DNA of 64,000 nucleotides from Pseudoalteromonas carrageenovora IAM 12662 (GTDB taxonomy: Bacteria; Pseudomonadota; Gammaproteobacteria; Enterobacterales; Alteromonadaceae): positions 2,995,520 to 3,059,519 of the forward strand of contig NZ_LT965928.1 of NCBI RefSeq assembly GCF_900239935.1, given 5' to 3'. The position numbers and the translations under genes were made by a program. Of the stretch, positions 27,222-36,735 are shown one piece after another. A model generated the notes under the pieces. The model was not told where the DNA came from. It worked only from the letters and a program-made list of their open reading frames with translations, and did not search any database. Numbering within the stretch: the first letter of the stretch is position 1; each line of letters opens with the position of its first letter.

Positions 27222-27290
27222 AATGGTTTTGGGTAGATACGTAAGTAATTAGAAGCTGCGCTTCTCACGCGAACAAGTTCTGCGTCTACG
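27222..27290. repeat. 69-base intergenic direct repeat, copy 2
   Basis: Second copy of the unit at 27084, with a 138-base period. The shared run TAAGTAATTAGAAGCTGCGC continues through the palindrome without change; differences cluster at the ends. Confidence 0.8.
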
Positions 27291-27352
27291 CTGAAGTTTT
27301 TAACAGAAGTGTTTGTTTGGCTTAACTGAAAACTTTCTCAAATTTCAGGCAC

Positions 27353-27374
27353 AAAAAAACCGACTTAGTGTCGG
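27353..27374 (-). terminator. tRNA-cluster terminator, outer copy
   Basis: Stem CCGAC / GTCGG (27360-27364 with 27370-27374) with an A run on its left, so it acts on minus-strand transcription. It follows the decayed tRNA-Arg copy and is a near duplicate of the hairpin at 27495-27509. Confidence 0.75.
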
Positions 27375-27388
27375 CTTATGTATGAAAG

Positions 27389-27470
27389 TGGTGGGCGCAG
27401 GACGTATCTTCTAAGAGTGAACCTCTGACCGCTTGGTTCGCAGTAAGCTAGTTTATCTATATCTACGCTT
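27389..27470 (-). pseudogene. decayed tRNA-Arg copy
   Basis: This segment begins with the same TGGTGGGCGCAGGA as the intact tRNA-Arg genes and keeps pieces of the T arm and anticodon arm (GAACCTCTGACCGC, TTGGTTCG). It then drifts: it has an insertion near the T loop, the anticodon stem no longer pairs, and the 5' acceptor strand GGGCGC is lost. It sits 135 bases from the intact third gene together with a copied terminator, so a tRNA-plus-terminator unit was duplicated and one copy decayed. Confidence 0.8.
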
Positions 27471-27487
27471 TACTTTATTTCAGACAC

Positions 27488-27509
27488 AAAAAAACCGACT
27501 TAATGTCGG
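27488..27509 (-). terminator. tRNA-cluster terminator, inner copy
   Basis: Stem CCGAC / GTCGG (27495-27499 with 27505-27509), loop TTAAT, A run on the left. It follows the last intact tRNA-Arg on the minus strand. Confidence 0.8.
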
Positions 27510-27523
27510 CTTATGTATGAAAG

Positions 27524-27600
27524 TGGTGGGCGCAGGAGGATTCGAACCTCCGACCGCCTGGTTCGTAGCCAGGTACTCTATCCAGCTGAGCTATGCGCCC
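27524..27600 (-). tRNA. tRNA-Arg (anticodon ACG), copy 1
   Basis: A 77-base tRNA including an encoded CCA end. It has acceptor GGGCGCA pairing with TGCGCCC, D arm GCTCAGCTGGATAGAGT, anticodon loop CTACGAA giving anticodon ACG, and T arm GGAGGTTCGAATCCTCC. It is identical to the next two copies and very close to E. coli tRNA-Arg(ACG) in the D, anticodon and T arms. Confidence 0.97.
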
Positions 27601-27646
27601 ACTTTCATTTTTTACTTGTTTATACTCTAAGCAGAGTTAATAAAAG

Positions 27647-27723
27647 TGGTGGGCGCAGGAGGATTCGAACCTCCGACCGCCTGGTTCGTAGCCAGGTACT
27701 CTATCCAGCTGAGCTATGCGCCC
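27647..27723 (-). tRNA. tRNA-Arg (anticodon ACG), copy 2
   Basis: Same 77-base sequence as the copies on either side, with CCA encoded. The spacer between copies is also repeated (CTTGTTTATACTCTAAGCAG), giving a period of 123-124 bases, which shows tandem duplication. Confidence 0.97.
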
Positions 27724-27770
27724 ACTTTTATTTTTTGCTTGTTTATACTCTAAGCAGAGTGTGTAAAGAG

Positions 27771-27847
27771 TGGTGGGCGCAGGAGGATTCGAACCTCCGA
27801 CCGCCTGGTTCGTAGCCAGGTACTCTATCCAGCTGAGCTATGCGCCC
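27771..27847 (-). tRNA. tRNA-Arg (anticodon ACG), copy 3
   Basis: Third identical copy, with CCA encoded. It is nearest to the tRNA-Ser gene and so is transcribed before the other two tRNA-Arg genes. Confidence 0.97.
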
Positions 27848-27883
27848 ATCTTTACTTTTTACAAGACTCGCCATTAAAAGAAA

Positions 27884-27976
27884 TGGTGGAGAGGGAGGGA
27901 TTCGAACCCTCGATAGAGCTACAAACTCTATACTCCCTTAGCAGGGGAGCTCCTTCGGCCACTCGGACACCTCTCC
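27884..27976 (-). tRNA. tRNA-Ser (anticodon GCT)
   Basis: A 93-base class II tRNA with a long variable arm (TATAGAGTTTGTAGCTCTAT), anticodon loop CTGCTAA giving anticodon GCT, T arm GAGGGTTCGAATCCCTC, and encoded CCA. Acceptor GGAGAGG pairs with CCTCTCC. The discriminator base before CCA reads A, whereas tRNA-Ser usually has G there. It is the first gene of the minus-strand tRNA cluster. Confidence 0.96.
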
Positions 27977-28104
27977 GTCTTGTGGGGCGTATAATAAAGA
28001 TTTCAGAAAATATGTCAAACACTTTTCTGCCAAATATGTCTATATGGTTATAGATTGCACATATGTTTGGTTTTAAAGTGTAATTAGTTTGAAAATTAAG
28101 CAGC

Positions 28105-28287
28105 TTATGTGTTTTTGTCGGCAGGATTAACACCTAGCACAGGCACTAACTCATCTGTTAAATTAGCTAAATACTGTTCTTGGTAACCCAATTGTTGAAA
28201 TTCAGCTATGCAAGCACGGTAATAAGCTTCTCGCTCTTGCTCTGTGGTGCTCACTTCTGAAAAATCTTCTGTGCGTTTATTTTTCAT
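28105..28287 (-). CDS. small unknown protein
   Basis: A 60-residue charged, helical product (MKNKRTEDFSEVSTTEQERE, then AYYRACIAEFQQLGYQEQYLANLTDEL). No signal or membrane segment and no family recognised. The ribosome site is weak or distant (AAAGGA 14 bases upstream). Its amino-acid composition looks protein-like, and it stands alone between the tRNA cluster and the lysS terminator, so I keep it as a possible gene. Confidence 0.5.
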   Translation of the reverse strand: MKNKRTEDFSEVSTTEQEREAYYRACIAEFQQLGYQEQYLANLTDELVPVLGVNPADKNT

Positions 28288-28622
28288 ATTATTACTCTAA
28301 GTCCTTTAGATATTTAATATTTAACTAGCAAATACGAAGCCGTATAAATTTTGGGCGTATTCTAGCTAAAAAGCTTACATAAATACAACACATGTTTAAA
28401 AAACAACCATAATAAAAAGTTATAACACTACTATTTATAATGCTAACAACTAGTTATAACCATAAAGGTTTTAAGCTGAATTTTATATTAACCAGCATTA
28501 ATAACTGCATTTAAATTTTATTGTAGTACTAATTAATTAAAAAACAAAAATTCGCTTAATAAAAAGCAAAAAAACACCGCTAGTTAGCGGTGTTTTTTAA
28601 TTCACGTTGTTTTACCAAAAGC
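28288..28622. other. 335-base AT-rich gap upstream of the small gene
   Basis: No gene is seen. The stretch is strongly AT-rich (about 28380-28570) and should contain the promoter of the small gene at 28287. At the right end it holds the lysS terminator, listed separately. Confidence 0.5.
28571..28597 (-). terminator. terminator after lysS
   Basis: Stem CACCGCTA / TAGCGGTG (28575-28582 with 28585-28592), loop GT. An A tract on the left gives the T tract of the minus-strand transcript. Confidence 0.85.
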
Positions 28623-30158
28623 TTAATCAGCTTGTGGGCGCATATGCGGGAATAAAATAACGTCTTTAATTGTTGATGAATCAGTAAATAACATTACTAA
28701 TCGGTCAATACCAATACCTTCACCAGCGGTAGGCGGTAAGCCGTACTCAAGTGCGCGTATGTAGTCTTCATCGTAATGCATTGCTTCATCATCACCTGCG
28801 TCTTTCTCTTCAACTTGACGAGTAAAGCGCTCAGCTTGATCTTGTGCATCGTTAAGCTCCGAGAAACCATTTGCAAGCTCACGTCCGCCAACAAAAAACT
28901 CAAAACGGTCGGTAACAAATGGGTTTTCGTCGTTACGACGCGCCAGTGGAGAAACTTCCCACGGGTAACCAGTAATAAATGTAGGTTGGATAAGCATGTG
29001 CTCAGCCGTTTCTTCAAATATTTCACATAAAAACTTACCTGGGCCCCAAACGCAGTTTTCAGGAATTTTTACATGTACTTGTTTAGCGTACGCTTTTAAT
29101 TCGTCAAAGTGGTTTTCTGGATCGTTAAATACCGCAGCATCAAACTCAGGGTTATATTTTAAGATAGCATCAGCCATGCTTAAACGTGTAAACGGTTGGC
29201 CAAAGTCGTACTCTACTGAGTCGGTTACTTCGCCGTTTTCGTCTTTTGTTGTATTAATAACAATTGGGCTGCCCAATACGTTAGTTGCAACAGTACGTAG
29301 CATGTCTTCGGTGATATTCATCAGGTCAATGTAATCAGCATACGCTTGGTAGAACTCAATCATAGTGAATTCTGGGTTGTGACGCGTTGATAACCCTTCG
29401 TTACGGAAGTTACGGTTAATTTCAAATACGCGGTCAAAACCACCTACCACTAAACGCTTAAGGTAAAGCTCAGGCGCTATACGTAAGTACATATCTATAT
29501 CAAGTGCGTTATGGTGAGTCACAAACGGACGCGCAGATGCACCGCCAGGAATAACCTGTAGCATAGGTGTTTCTACTTCCATAAAGTCGCGCTCGGCTAA
29601 AAAGCGACGAATACCTTCAACTACTTGTGAGCGAATACGGAACGTTTCGCGCGTTGCTTCGTTAGTAATTAAATCAACGTAGCGTTGGCGGTACTTAGTT
29701 TCTTGATCTGATAAGCCATGAAATTTCTCTGGTAATGGGCGTAGTGACTTAGTAAGTAATTCGTACTCTGTCATTTCTACGTATAAATCGCCTTTACCTG
29801 ATTTATTAAGTGCGCCTTTAACACCAATAATATCGCCAATATCTAGTTGACCATATTTTGCTTTTAAGTCTTTTTGCACATCTTTAGATGCGTAAGCTTG
29901 TACACGGCCTTTCATGTCTTGAATTGCCATAAAAGGACCACGTTTAGCAAGAATACGTCCAGCAATTGATACAACATGCTGAAGCTCTACTAATTCTTCT
30001 TTACTCTTATCACCAAACTCAGCCTGTAAATCAGCCGTGTAATGTTCACGACGGAACTGATTAGGATGACCGTTGGCTGGGCAATTTGCGCGAATAGCGT
30101 CTAATTTGCCGCGACGCTCAGCGATTAACTTATTTTCGTCTTGGATTTGATCAGTCAT
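28623..30158 (-). CDS. lysS: lysyl-tRNA synthetase (class II)
   Basis: Charges tRNA-Lys. The 511-residue protein has an N-terminal OB-fold anticodon-binding domain (residues 60-150), class II motif 2 ([34 protein letters not shown]) and motif 3 ([20 protein letters not shown]). All motifs are intact and the length is normal. It follows prfB by 26 bases on the same strand, as in E. coli, and ends at its own terminator. Confidence 0.97.
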   Translation of the reverse strand: MTDQIQDENKLIAERRGKLDAIRANCPANGHPNQFRREHYTADLQAEFGDKSKEELVELQHVVSIAGRILAKRGPFMAIQDMKGRVQAYASKDVQKDLKAKYGQLDIGDIIGVKGALNKSGKGDLYVEMTEYELLTKSLRPLPEKFHGLSDQETKYRQRYVDLITNEATRETFRIRSQVVEGIRRFLAERDFMEVETPMLQVIPGGASARPFVTHHNALDIDMYLRIAPELYLKRLVVGGFDRVFEINRNFRNEGLSTRHNPEFTMIEFYQAYADYIDLMNITEDMLRTVATNVLGSPIVINTTKDENGEVTDSVEYDFGQPFTRLSMADAILKYNPEFDAAVFNDPENHFDELKAYAKQVHVKIPENCVWGPGKFLCEIFEETAEHMLIQPTFITGYPWEVSPLARRNDENPFVTDRFEFFVGGRELANGFSELNDAQDQAERFTRQVEEKDAGDDEAMHYDEDYIRALEYGLPPTAGEGIGIDRLVMLFTDSSTIKDVILFPHMRPQAD

Positions 30159-30184
30159 TTTTTAGCTCTTTTTTAGCTTGGTGG

Positions 30185-31283
30185 TTATAGGCCAGATTTT
30201 AGGCTGGCTTCAATAAATTTGTCTAGGTTGCCGTCAAGTACCGATTGCGTATTACGGTTTTCAACACCAGTTCGTAAATCTTTAATACGTGCATCATCAA
30301 GTACGTAAGAACGAATTTGGCTTCCCCAGCCAATATCCGACTTTGCGTCTTCTTGAGTTTGCTTTTCAGCATTTTGCTGCTGAAGCTCAAGCTCAAATAA
30401 TTTAGCTTTTAACTGCTTCATTGCTTGGGCTTTATTTTTGTGTTGTGAACGCTCGTTTTGACACTGTACAACCGTGTTGGTAGGTACGTGGGTAATACGT
30501 ACTGCCGATTCGGTGGTATTTACGTGCTGACCACCCGCGCCCGATGCACGGTAAACGTCTATACGTAAATCTGACGGATTAATATCAATTTCAATGTTGT
30601 CATCTACTTCTGGGTATACAAACGCAGAGGCAAACGAGGTATGACGACGGCCACTTGAGTCAAACGGGCTTTTACGTACTAAACGGTGCACACCTGTTTC
30701 TGTACGTAGCCAACCGTATGCGTATTCGCCAACAAAGCGCACTGTTGCGCCTTTAATACCTGCTACATCGCCATCGGTAGCCTCTACAAGCTCAACTTTA
30801 AAACCTTTGGCTTCGCCCCAGCGTAAATACATACGCAGTAGCATGTTACACCAGTCTTGTGCTTCAGTACCGCCAGAACCCGACTGTAAATCTAGGTAGG
30901 CGTCGTTTGAATCGTGAGAACCCGAAAACATACGACGGAACTCTAAACCTTCAAGCTGTTTATTTAAGCCTTCAAGCTCAGTTTGCGCTTCAACAAAGGT
31001 TTCTTCGTCTTCAGCCTCTATAGCAAGCTCAAGCAACCCTTCAACGTCGTCGGCGCCAGCCACTAAGTTATCGATTGTTTCAACAACCGCTTCTAGTGCT
31101 GATTTTTCTCGGCCAAGTGCTTGTGCACGCTCAGGCTCATTCCATACGGCTGAATCTTCAAGTTCGGCGTTTACTTCTTCTAAGCGTTCTTGTTTAAGAG
31201 CGTAGTCAAAGGTACCCCCGAAGCAGTTCAGTACGTTCGCGAATTTCCTTGATTTGATTAATCACAGGATTCACTTCAAACAT
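30185..31283 (-). CDS. prfB: peptide chain release factor 2, programmed +1 frameshift
   Basis: Recognises UGA and UAA stop codons and releases the finished protein. Translation begins at the ATG at 31283 ([21 protein letters not shown]) and meets an in-frame TGA at 31208-31206. This is the classic prfB slip site, CTT TGA C, with a GGGGGT upstream element that acts as a Shine-Dalgarno-like stimulator. A +1 shift gives [19 protein letters not shown] and a 365-residue protein, the usual length. The SPF recognition motif ([10 protein letters not shown]) and the GGQ catalytic motif (GAGGQHVNT) are present. GGAG lies eight bases before the chosen start. Confidence 0.96.
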
Positions 31284-31427
31284 GTACATTACTCCAAAAT
31301 GGCTAGATTATTACGCGCTAAAATTAGCTAATTACGCAATAAATTATCGTCAAATGATAAAAACGCCCGATTTTAACAAAAAACCGCGCGCTTTATTAGC
31401 ATTTTATGCATAGTTGCTGCATATTTT

Positions 31428-33149
31428 TTAATACACTTTTTCAAGCTCTCTTACTATTAATTGCAAGCTAAACTTACCTCTAAACTCGTTTATGTCGAGC
31501 TGATACGCCACTTTAACAAAACGAGCTTCGGTGTCGGGCCATTCTTTTACATCAATACCAAAGGCAATGGCATCAACTAATCGCCCTGATTGATGTTTAA
31601 GCACTAATTTTAAATGCTTTTCGCCCACAATACGCTGTTGAATAACTTCAAAGGTATGCTCAAATACCGGCTCTGGAAATTGCTGTCCCCATGGGCCTGA
31701 TTGCTTTAATAGCTGAGCAAACTCCATCGTAAAGCATTCGTTTGGCAGCTCGCCGTCGGTAAATACAATACAGCGTTTGCTTTCTTCGCTAAGCTGAGCT
31801 GTTACTGCTGCATCAAACGCTTTTTTAAAGTCGTTAAAGTTTTGCTCGTTAATACTCAAGCCAGCAGCCATTGCGTGGCCACCAAATTTATTAATTAAAT
31901 GTGGGTCGGCGGTATTTAGCCCTTCGAGTAGGTCGCGCATGTGCAGCCCTTCAATAGAGCGGCACGAACCTTTTATTTCGCCGTTTTCGCCACCAGCAAA
32001 AATAACGGTTGGACGATGATATTTTTCTTTTAAGCGGCCAGCTAAAATACCAATAACACCTTGGTGCCAGTCATCTTGAAACAAACAAATAGCATCGGGA
32101 ATGTTATCGTCGGTAAAGGCGAGCCTATCAAGTACGGCTTGCGCCTCGGCTTGCATGCCCTGCTCTATTTCGCGCCTAGCATGGTTTAAGCTATCAAGCT
32201 CACCAGCAATGCGCCTTGCTTGGTTTATATCGTTACTTAACAAACACGCTATGCCTAAGCTCATATCATCTAATCGACCTGCGGCATTTAAACGCGGCGC
32301 TAGCGAAAAACCAAAATCACTGGCGCTTAAGCGCGCTGCATTTCGATTAGCTACTTCAATAAGTGCAGTAATACCCGGGCGAGTATTACCACTTCGTATA
32401 CGCGCTAAACCTTGATGTACTAAGGTGCGGTTATTTGCATCAAGCGCAACCACATCGGCCACTGTACCCAGTGCAACTATATCTAGGAGGTTAGCTAAAT
32501 TTGGTGGTGGTTGCTGTTCAAAGTAGCCTTGCTCGCGCATTACGCTTCTAAGGGCAATAAGTAAGTAAAAGGCAACACCAACCCCTGCTATTGATTTAGA
32601 CGGGAAGTTACACTCGTGCCTATTAGGGTTTACTATTGCATCGGCATTAGGGAGTTGCTCACCTTGTAAGTGGTGATCTGTTACCAACACTTTTATGCCA
32701 ACCGCTTTTAAAATATCAATACCGGCAATACACGATATGCCGTTATCTACGGTGATCACTAAATCAGGTTTTATTTGTACTATTTGCTCTGCAAGCGCGG
32801 GACTTAAACCATAACCTAAGCTAAACCTGTCTGGTATTAGGTAATCTAAATGCTTAAAGCCAAACATCTCAAGGCCTTGCATTAAAGTAGCTGTGCTAGT
32901 TGCGCCATCGGCATCAAAATCGCCAACAATTAAAATACGACTTTGCGCGTTTAAAGCATTTACTAACAACTCGCTTGCTTTGTCTATGTCTTTAAATAGT
33001 TTGAAGTCGTGAAGTGTAGCTGCACTGTTATTTAGCTCATCAGCATTAATTACATTTCGCGTGGCATATATTTGTTTTATAACGGGGTGTAAGTTGCTCG
33101 GTAGGTGTGAGTCGTCAACGTTTTCTCGCGCAATGATCAGTTTTTTCAT
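31428..33149 (-). CDS. recJ: single-stranded-DNA exonuclease RecJ
   Basis: 5'-3' exonuclease for single-stranded DNA in recombination and mismatch repair. The 573-residue protein begins MKKLIIARENVDDSHLP, 16 codons inside the longest open frame, matching known RecJ starts. DHH-superfamily motifs are seen: VGDFDADGATST, VTVDNGISC, VTDHHL, IVNPNRH, and the DHHA1 block FGGHAMAAGLS. The catalytic Asp and His residues are present. Its upstream region overlaps the dsbC terminator. It belongs to the conserved xerD-dsbC-recJ-prfB-lysS block. Confidence 0.95.
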   Translation of the reverse strand: MKKLIIARENVDDSHLPSNLHPVIKQIYATRNVINADELNNSAATLHDFKLFKDIDKASELLVNALNAQSRILIVGDFDADGATSTATLMQGLEMFGFKHLDYLIPDRFSLGYGLSPALAEQIVQIKPDLVITVDNGISCIAGIDILKAVGIKVLVTDHHLQGEQLPNADAIVNPNRHECNFPSKSIAGVGVAFYLLIALRSVMREQGYFEQQPPPNLANLLDIVALGTVADVVALDANNRTLVHQGLARIRSGNTRPGITALIEVANRNAARLSASDFGFSLAPRLNAAGRLDDMSLGIACLLSNDINQARRIAGELDSLNHARREIEQGMQAEAQAVLDRLAFTDDNIPDAICLFQDDWHQGVIGILAGRLKEKYHRPTVIFAGGENGEIKGSCRSIEGLHMRDLLEGLNTADPHLINKFGGHAMAAGLSINEQNFNDFKKAFDAAVTAQLSEESKRCIVFTDGELPNECFTMEFAQLLKQSGPWGQQFPEPVFEHTFEVIQQRIVGEKHLKLVLKHQSGRLVDAIAFGIDVKEWPDTEARFVKVAYQLDINEFRGKFSLQLIVRELEKVY

Positions 33150-33183
33150 GCAATTGCTAACTTTTAAATTCAAAATAAAAAGA

Positions 33184-33209
33184 CAAAAAAAGGCCATTAC
33201 GGCCTTTTA
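33184..33209 (-). terminator. terminator after dsbC
   Basis: Stem AAGGCC / GGCCTT (33190-33195 with 33201-33206), loop ATTAC, A run on the left. It lies between dsbC and the recJ start, so recJ may need its own promoter or read-through. Confidence 0.75.
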
Positions 33210-33227
33210 ATAAACGTAAACGCCTTA

Positions 33228-33956
33228 TTAAGACGCTTTGTTTGCCTCAAGCGCTGCTTTTAAAGCGGCTGCTGGCTGGTAACCTGGGATCATTGTACCA
33301 TCTTCTAATACAATCGCTGGCGTACCGCTAATACCAAAGCTTTGGCCTAGTTGGTAATGCTCTGCAACCGGTGCACTACAGCCTGCAACTACTTTAGTGT
33401 CTACGCCCGACTTAGCTTCTGTAAGCGCTTCTTGCTGATCGCGTGCACACCAAACATTCATTAAATCAGCATAGCCAGAACCTTGTAAGCCACCACGCGG
33501 AAACGCTAAGTAACGCACTGTAATGCCAGCGTCTAGTAAGTCGTCTAATTCGCGGTGTAATTTACGACAGTAACCACAGCTAATATCAGTAAATACGGTA
33601 ATTTGATGTTGCTCATTTGGCGCTTTATAAACAATCATAGAATCTTCGTATTCTTTAACGCCTTCAACACGTACGCCATTTAGCGCTTGCTCTGTTAAGT
33701 TACTACGGTTGTTTAAATCGATTAGCGTACCTTGCATTAAAAACTGGCCGTCTGGGCTTGCGTAAAGTACACCTTTATTAGTAATTAGCTCTTTTAAACC
33801 GGCAACTGGGCTTGGGTTAATTTGCTTAACCGTTACACCTAAAGTGGCAAATTTAGTAACAATAGGATCATCAGCACTTGGAGTTACAGCAACGCCATTT
33901 GCAAATGCACTAATACTTGTGCACAACATGGCACCTGCTAACATTAATTTTTTCAT
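33228..33956 (-). CDS. dsbC: periplasmic disulfide isomerase DsbC
   Basis: Reshuffles wrong disulfide bonds in the periplasm. The 242-residue precursor has a signal peptide (cut near SAFANG, residue 19), an N-terminal dimerisation domain (residues 25-85), and a thioredoxin-fold domain with active site SCGYC in FTDISCGYCRKLH. The cis-Pro loop is GTPAIVL. A second Cys pair (CARDQ..., VAGCSAP) matches the structural disulfide of DsbC. It is located between xerD and recJ, as in E. coli. Confidence 0.94.
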   Translation of the reverse strand: MKKLMLAGAMLCTSISAFANGVAVTPSADDPIVTKFATLGVTVKQINPSPVAGLKELITNKGVLYASPDGQFLMQGTLIDLNNRSNLTEQALNGVRVEGVKEYEDSMIVYKAPNEQHQITVFTDISCGYCRKLHRELDDLLDAGITVRYLAFPRGGLQGSGYADLMNVWCARDQQEALTEAKSGVDTKVVAGCSAPVAEHYQLGQSFGISGTPAIVLEDGTMIPGYQPAAALKAALEANKAS

Positions 33957-34017
33957 AACTTCTCTCTATCCTAAAAACACTTATAAACTGACCGGCTTAG
34001 TAATAAAAAATTTCAAA

Positions 34018-34986
34018 TTAAGCGCGTGGATGATGCTGCGCGTGTACCGATTTTAACCGTTCATTAGCAACATGGGTATAAATTTGTGTGGTTGATAAGT
34101 CGCTGTGTCCTAGCATCATTTGCACCACACGTAAGTCAGCCCCATGGTTTAGTAAATGCGTAGCAAAAGCATGGCGCATCGTATGGGGAGATAATGGAGA
34201 CTCAACTGATGCCAAAATAGCATAGTGTTTAATTCTATGCCAAAAAGTTTGTCGGGTCATGCCTACTCCACGCTTTGAAGGAAACACAAAGTCGGTCGCG
34301 TGTTTGATCATTTGTGCGCGCCCACCTTTTAAAAACTGTTCAAGCCAATACATGGCCTCTTCGCCCAGTGGCACTAAGCGCTCTTTGTTACCCTTACCTT
34401 TTACAAACACTACCGACTGGCGCAAATTTATTTGCTCCATACGCAGCCCCACGAGCTCGGTTACACGTAAGCCCGTAGCATAAAGTAGCTCAAGCATCGC
34501 TTTATCGCGCAGTCCCATTGGGTCTTCAATATTAGGTGCATTTAATAATGCTTCAACCTCCGCCTCTGAAAGTGTTTTAGGTAACGACTGCCCTGCTTTT
34601 GGCTGGGCAATATTAACCATAGGAGAGTCAGCTATTACTTTTTCGCGAACAAAGTACTGATAAAAACGTTTTAACGCACTTATGCTGCGCGCTGTGCTTC
34701 GCGGCTTTAAACCTAAATCAACCCGATGCGCTAGGTAACTTTCAACATCTAGGCTGGTTACTGTCATTAAATTTTCGCCTTTTAAAAACTGGCAAAACTT
34801 GTCTAAATCGCTGCGGTACGCGCTTAGGGTGTTTTCGCTAACACCTTGTTCTAAATACAAGCTATCTAAAAAGGTTTCTAAAAAGTCGCTATTGCTACTT
34901 AGCTCGGTATTTTGTTCAGGTAAATCGTCTGGTAGCGTTGTCACGTTGTGATCTCTTGTTGGTAATACCACGGTAGAAGGTATCAA
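34018..34986 (-). CDS. xerD: site-specific tyrosine recombinase XerD
   Basis: Works with XerC and FtsK to resolve chromosome dimers at dif. The 322-residue protein has the SAM-like N-terminal domain (residues 34-120) and a catalytic domain with the full set of residues: Arg174, Lys198, His268, Arg271, His294 and the nucleophile Tyr303 (QIYTHVA). It is about 24 residues longer than E. coli XerD (298), the extra being an N-terminal polar tail. An internal start would remove it, but no clear ribosome site decides the matter. It is first in the xerD-dsbC-recJ block. Confidence 0.93.
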   Translation of the reverse strand: MIPSTVVLPTRDHNVTTLPDDLPEQNTELSSNSDFLETFLDSLYLEQGVSENTLSAYRSDLDKFCQFLKGENLMTVTSLDVESYLAHRVDLGLKPRSTARSISALKRFYQYFVREKVIADSPMVNIAQPKAGQSLPKTLSEAEVEALLNAPNIEDPMGLRDKAMLELLYATGLRVTELVGLRMEQINLRQSVVFVKGKGNKERLVPLGEEAMYWLEQFLKGGRAQMIKHATDFVFPSKRGVGMTRQTFWHRIKHYAILASVESPLSPHTMRHAFATHLLNHGADLRVVQMMLGHSDLSTTQIYTHVANERLKSVHAQHHPRA

Positions 34987-35049
34987 TTAAAAATACCTTA
35001 CGGTAAACTGCGCCCTATCATAACAGGCAATTACACAGTGATAAATACG

Positions 35050-35571
35050 ATGCAGATTGGTTTATTTTTTGGCTCTACTACGTGCTATACAGAAATGGCA
35101 GCAGAAAAAATTCGCGACATTATTGGCGCCGATGTAGTGACCTTACACAACATTAAAGACGAACCACTAAAAAATGCAGAGCAGTACGACTTTATCATCT
35201 TTGGTATTTCAACATGGGATTTTGGCGAAATACAAGAAGACTGGGAGTCTAAGTGGGACGACATAAAAGACGTAAACCTAAATGGTAAAACCATTGCTTT
35301 ATTTGGCATGGGCGACCAGCAAGGTTACGGACAGTGGTTTCAAGACGCCCTTGGTATGCTTCACAATGAAATAAATACCCAGTCGTTTACGCAACTTGGC
35401 TTTTGGCCAAACGACGAAAACTACGAGTTTGAAGCTTCAAAAGCACTTACCCCTGATGGTAAATACTTTGTAGGACTCGCGCTTGATGAAGACAGCCAAT
35501 ACGAGCTAAGCGATGAACGCATTGCCAGCTGGGTTGAGCAAGTAATGACCGAGTACAGCGAAACGCTATAA
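35050..35571 (+). CDS. fldB: flavodoxin 2
   Basis: FMN-binding electron carrier. The 173-residue protein starts [26 protein letters not shown], where GSTTCYTE is the phosphate loop. Later blocks [16 protein letters not shown] and [15 protein letters not shown] hold the flavin-ring residues. These are close to E. coli FldB rather than FldA. I chose the ATG at 35050; a GTG four codons upstream is open but less conserved. In E. coli fldB also lies divergent from xerD, so the context agrees. Confidence 0.94.
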   Translation: MQIGLFFGSTTCYTEMAAEKIRDIIGADVVTLHNIKDEPLKNAEQYDFIIFGISTWDFGEIQEDWESKWDDIKDVNLNGKTIALFGMGDQQGYGQWFQDALGMLHNEINTQSFTQLGFWPNDENYEFEASKALTPDGKYFVGLALDEDSQYELSDERIASWVEQVMTEYSETL

Positions 35572-35605
35572 CGAGTTTAGCCTAAACCATGTTTAGGCCA
35601 ACACT

Positions 35606-36553
35606 TTATAAATAACTTAGTTTTTTAACGCGCTTTTTTTCATCTATTTTTACCTGCCTACGCAACAGCCAATTAGGCGCAAAAGTATTAATAATACATG
35701 CTAATACAATTAGCGCAGAGCCTATTACTTGCGACAAGCTTAATGTTGTATCGTAAAATATAAGCTGAAATAGCAACGCAAATAACAAGTTAGAATAAAT
35801 AAGCGGCGCTAATTGAGAGTTAGAGCTTGCTAAGCGATACGCTTTACCTCTAAAAAACTGCGTTGCAGCGGTCGAAAACCCAATTAACGCAATCATAAGT
35901 AATAATCCATAATCACTCATATCTATTGCAAAGCCCTTGTAAAAGCTTGCCTCGGCGCTGGTAAACATTAATACCGGCACCATAAATAAAGAGGCTAAGG
36001 TAAAGCTCCAGCCGTTTATTACCATCATAGGGAGATTAATTTTACTTGCTCTAAATAAGGTAATTTGCGAACAGGCATTAAAAATCCCCGCACCTAAACC
36101 AATTAATAAGCTCCAGCGCCACTGCATGCCATCGCTATGAATATTTTGAATAATAACGCCTGTAAACATAAGCGCCATTGTAGGCAGCAATAACCAATTT
36201 AGTTTTGTTTTAAAAAGTACTCGCTCTATTAGCGGAATAAATAACGGCCCAGTACTAAATAAAATAACGGCCTCCACCAGCGTTAAGGTGTTTAACGCCA
36301 CTAAAAAGCAGTTTTGGCACAGCACAATAAAAATTGCGCGGGTTGCAAAGGTTTGCCATGCCGACTTATTAGGCAGTTGCCATTTAATACCCGCCGCCAG
36401 TGCCAACATAATAATGGCGGGTAAAAGCACCCGTAAAAAAACCACTTCACTGGTACTAAAGTAGTCTGTTAGTAGCTTGGCAATAAAGCTGTTTAACGCC
36501 AGAGTAAACGTAGAAAGCAGCATAAATACACTGGCACGGGAATTTAACGCCAC
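35606..36553 (-). CDS. EamA-family (DMT) transporter
   Basis: A 315-residue inner-membrane protein with ten predicted helices in two EamA halves (residues 7-140 and 150-285) and a basic C-terminal tail (RRQVKIDEKKRVKKL). Family features include LRVLLPAIIMLALAAGI and IYSNLLFALLFQLIFYDTTLSLSQVIGSALIV. The substrate of such exporters cannot be read from sequence. It is divergent from a LysR-type regulator gene, a common layout in which the regulator controls the transporter. Confidence 0.85.
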   Translation of the reverse strand: MALNSRASVFMLLSTFTLALNSFIAKLLTDYFSTSEVVFLRVLLPAIIMLALAAGIKWQLPNKSAWQTFATRAIFIVLCQNCFLVALNTLTLVEAVILFSTGPLFIPLIERVLFKTKLNWLLLPTMALMFTGVIIQNIHSDGMQWRWSLLIGLGAGIFNACSQITLFRASKINLPMMVINGWSFTLASLFMVPVLMFTSAEASFYKGFAIDMSDYGLLLMIALIGFSTAATQFFRGKAYRLASSNSQLAPLIYSNLLFALLFQLIFYDTTLSLSQVIGSALIVLACIINTFAPNWLLRRQVKIDEKKRVKKLSYL

Positions 36554-36735
36554 TGCGGTTATCCTTTAAATAAAATTAATAAAAACTGATTTAAAAGCTT
36601 AATTTTTTTAATCTATTTATTATTTTTTAAAAAATTGGCATGTGCTTTTATAGCGCTAATTTTACGTGTACTTTATAAATATAAAAGCGAATAATACTAA
36701 ACTAACCTGTAAGTAAAACTTAATAGTAATATGTG

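Noticed and set aside
27433..27815. Open frames running through the tRNA-Arg genes on the plus strand
   Set aside because: They read antisense through tRNA genes and the repeated peptide is only the translated tRNA repeat.
27500..27850. Possible CRISPR array, as a unit repeats every 123-124 bases
   Set aside because: The repeats are 77-base tRNA genes with conserved spacers; no short repeat with unique spacers and no cas genes.
34018..34986. Tyrosine recombinase as a sign of an integrated element
   Set aside because: It is the housekeeping XerD, within the conserved xerD-dsbC-recJ block; no prophage or integron genes are next to it.
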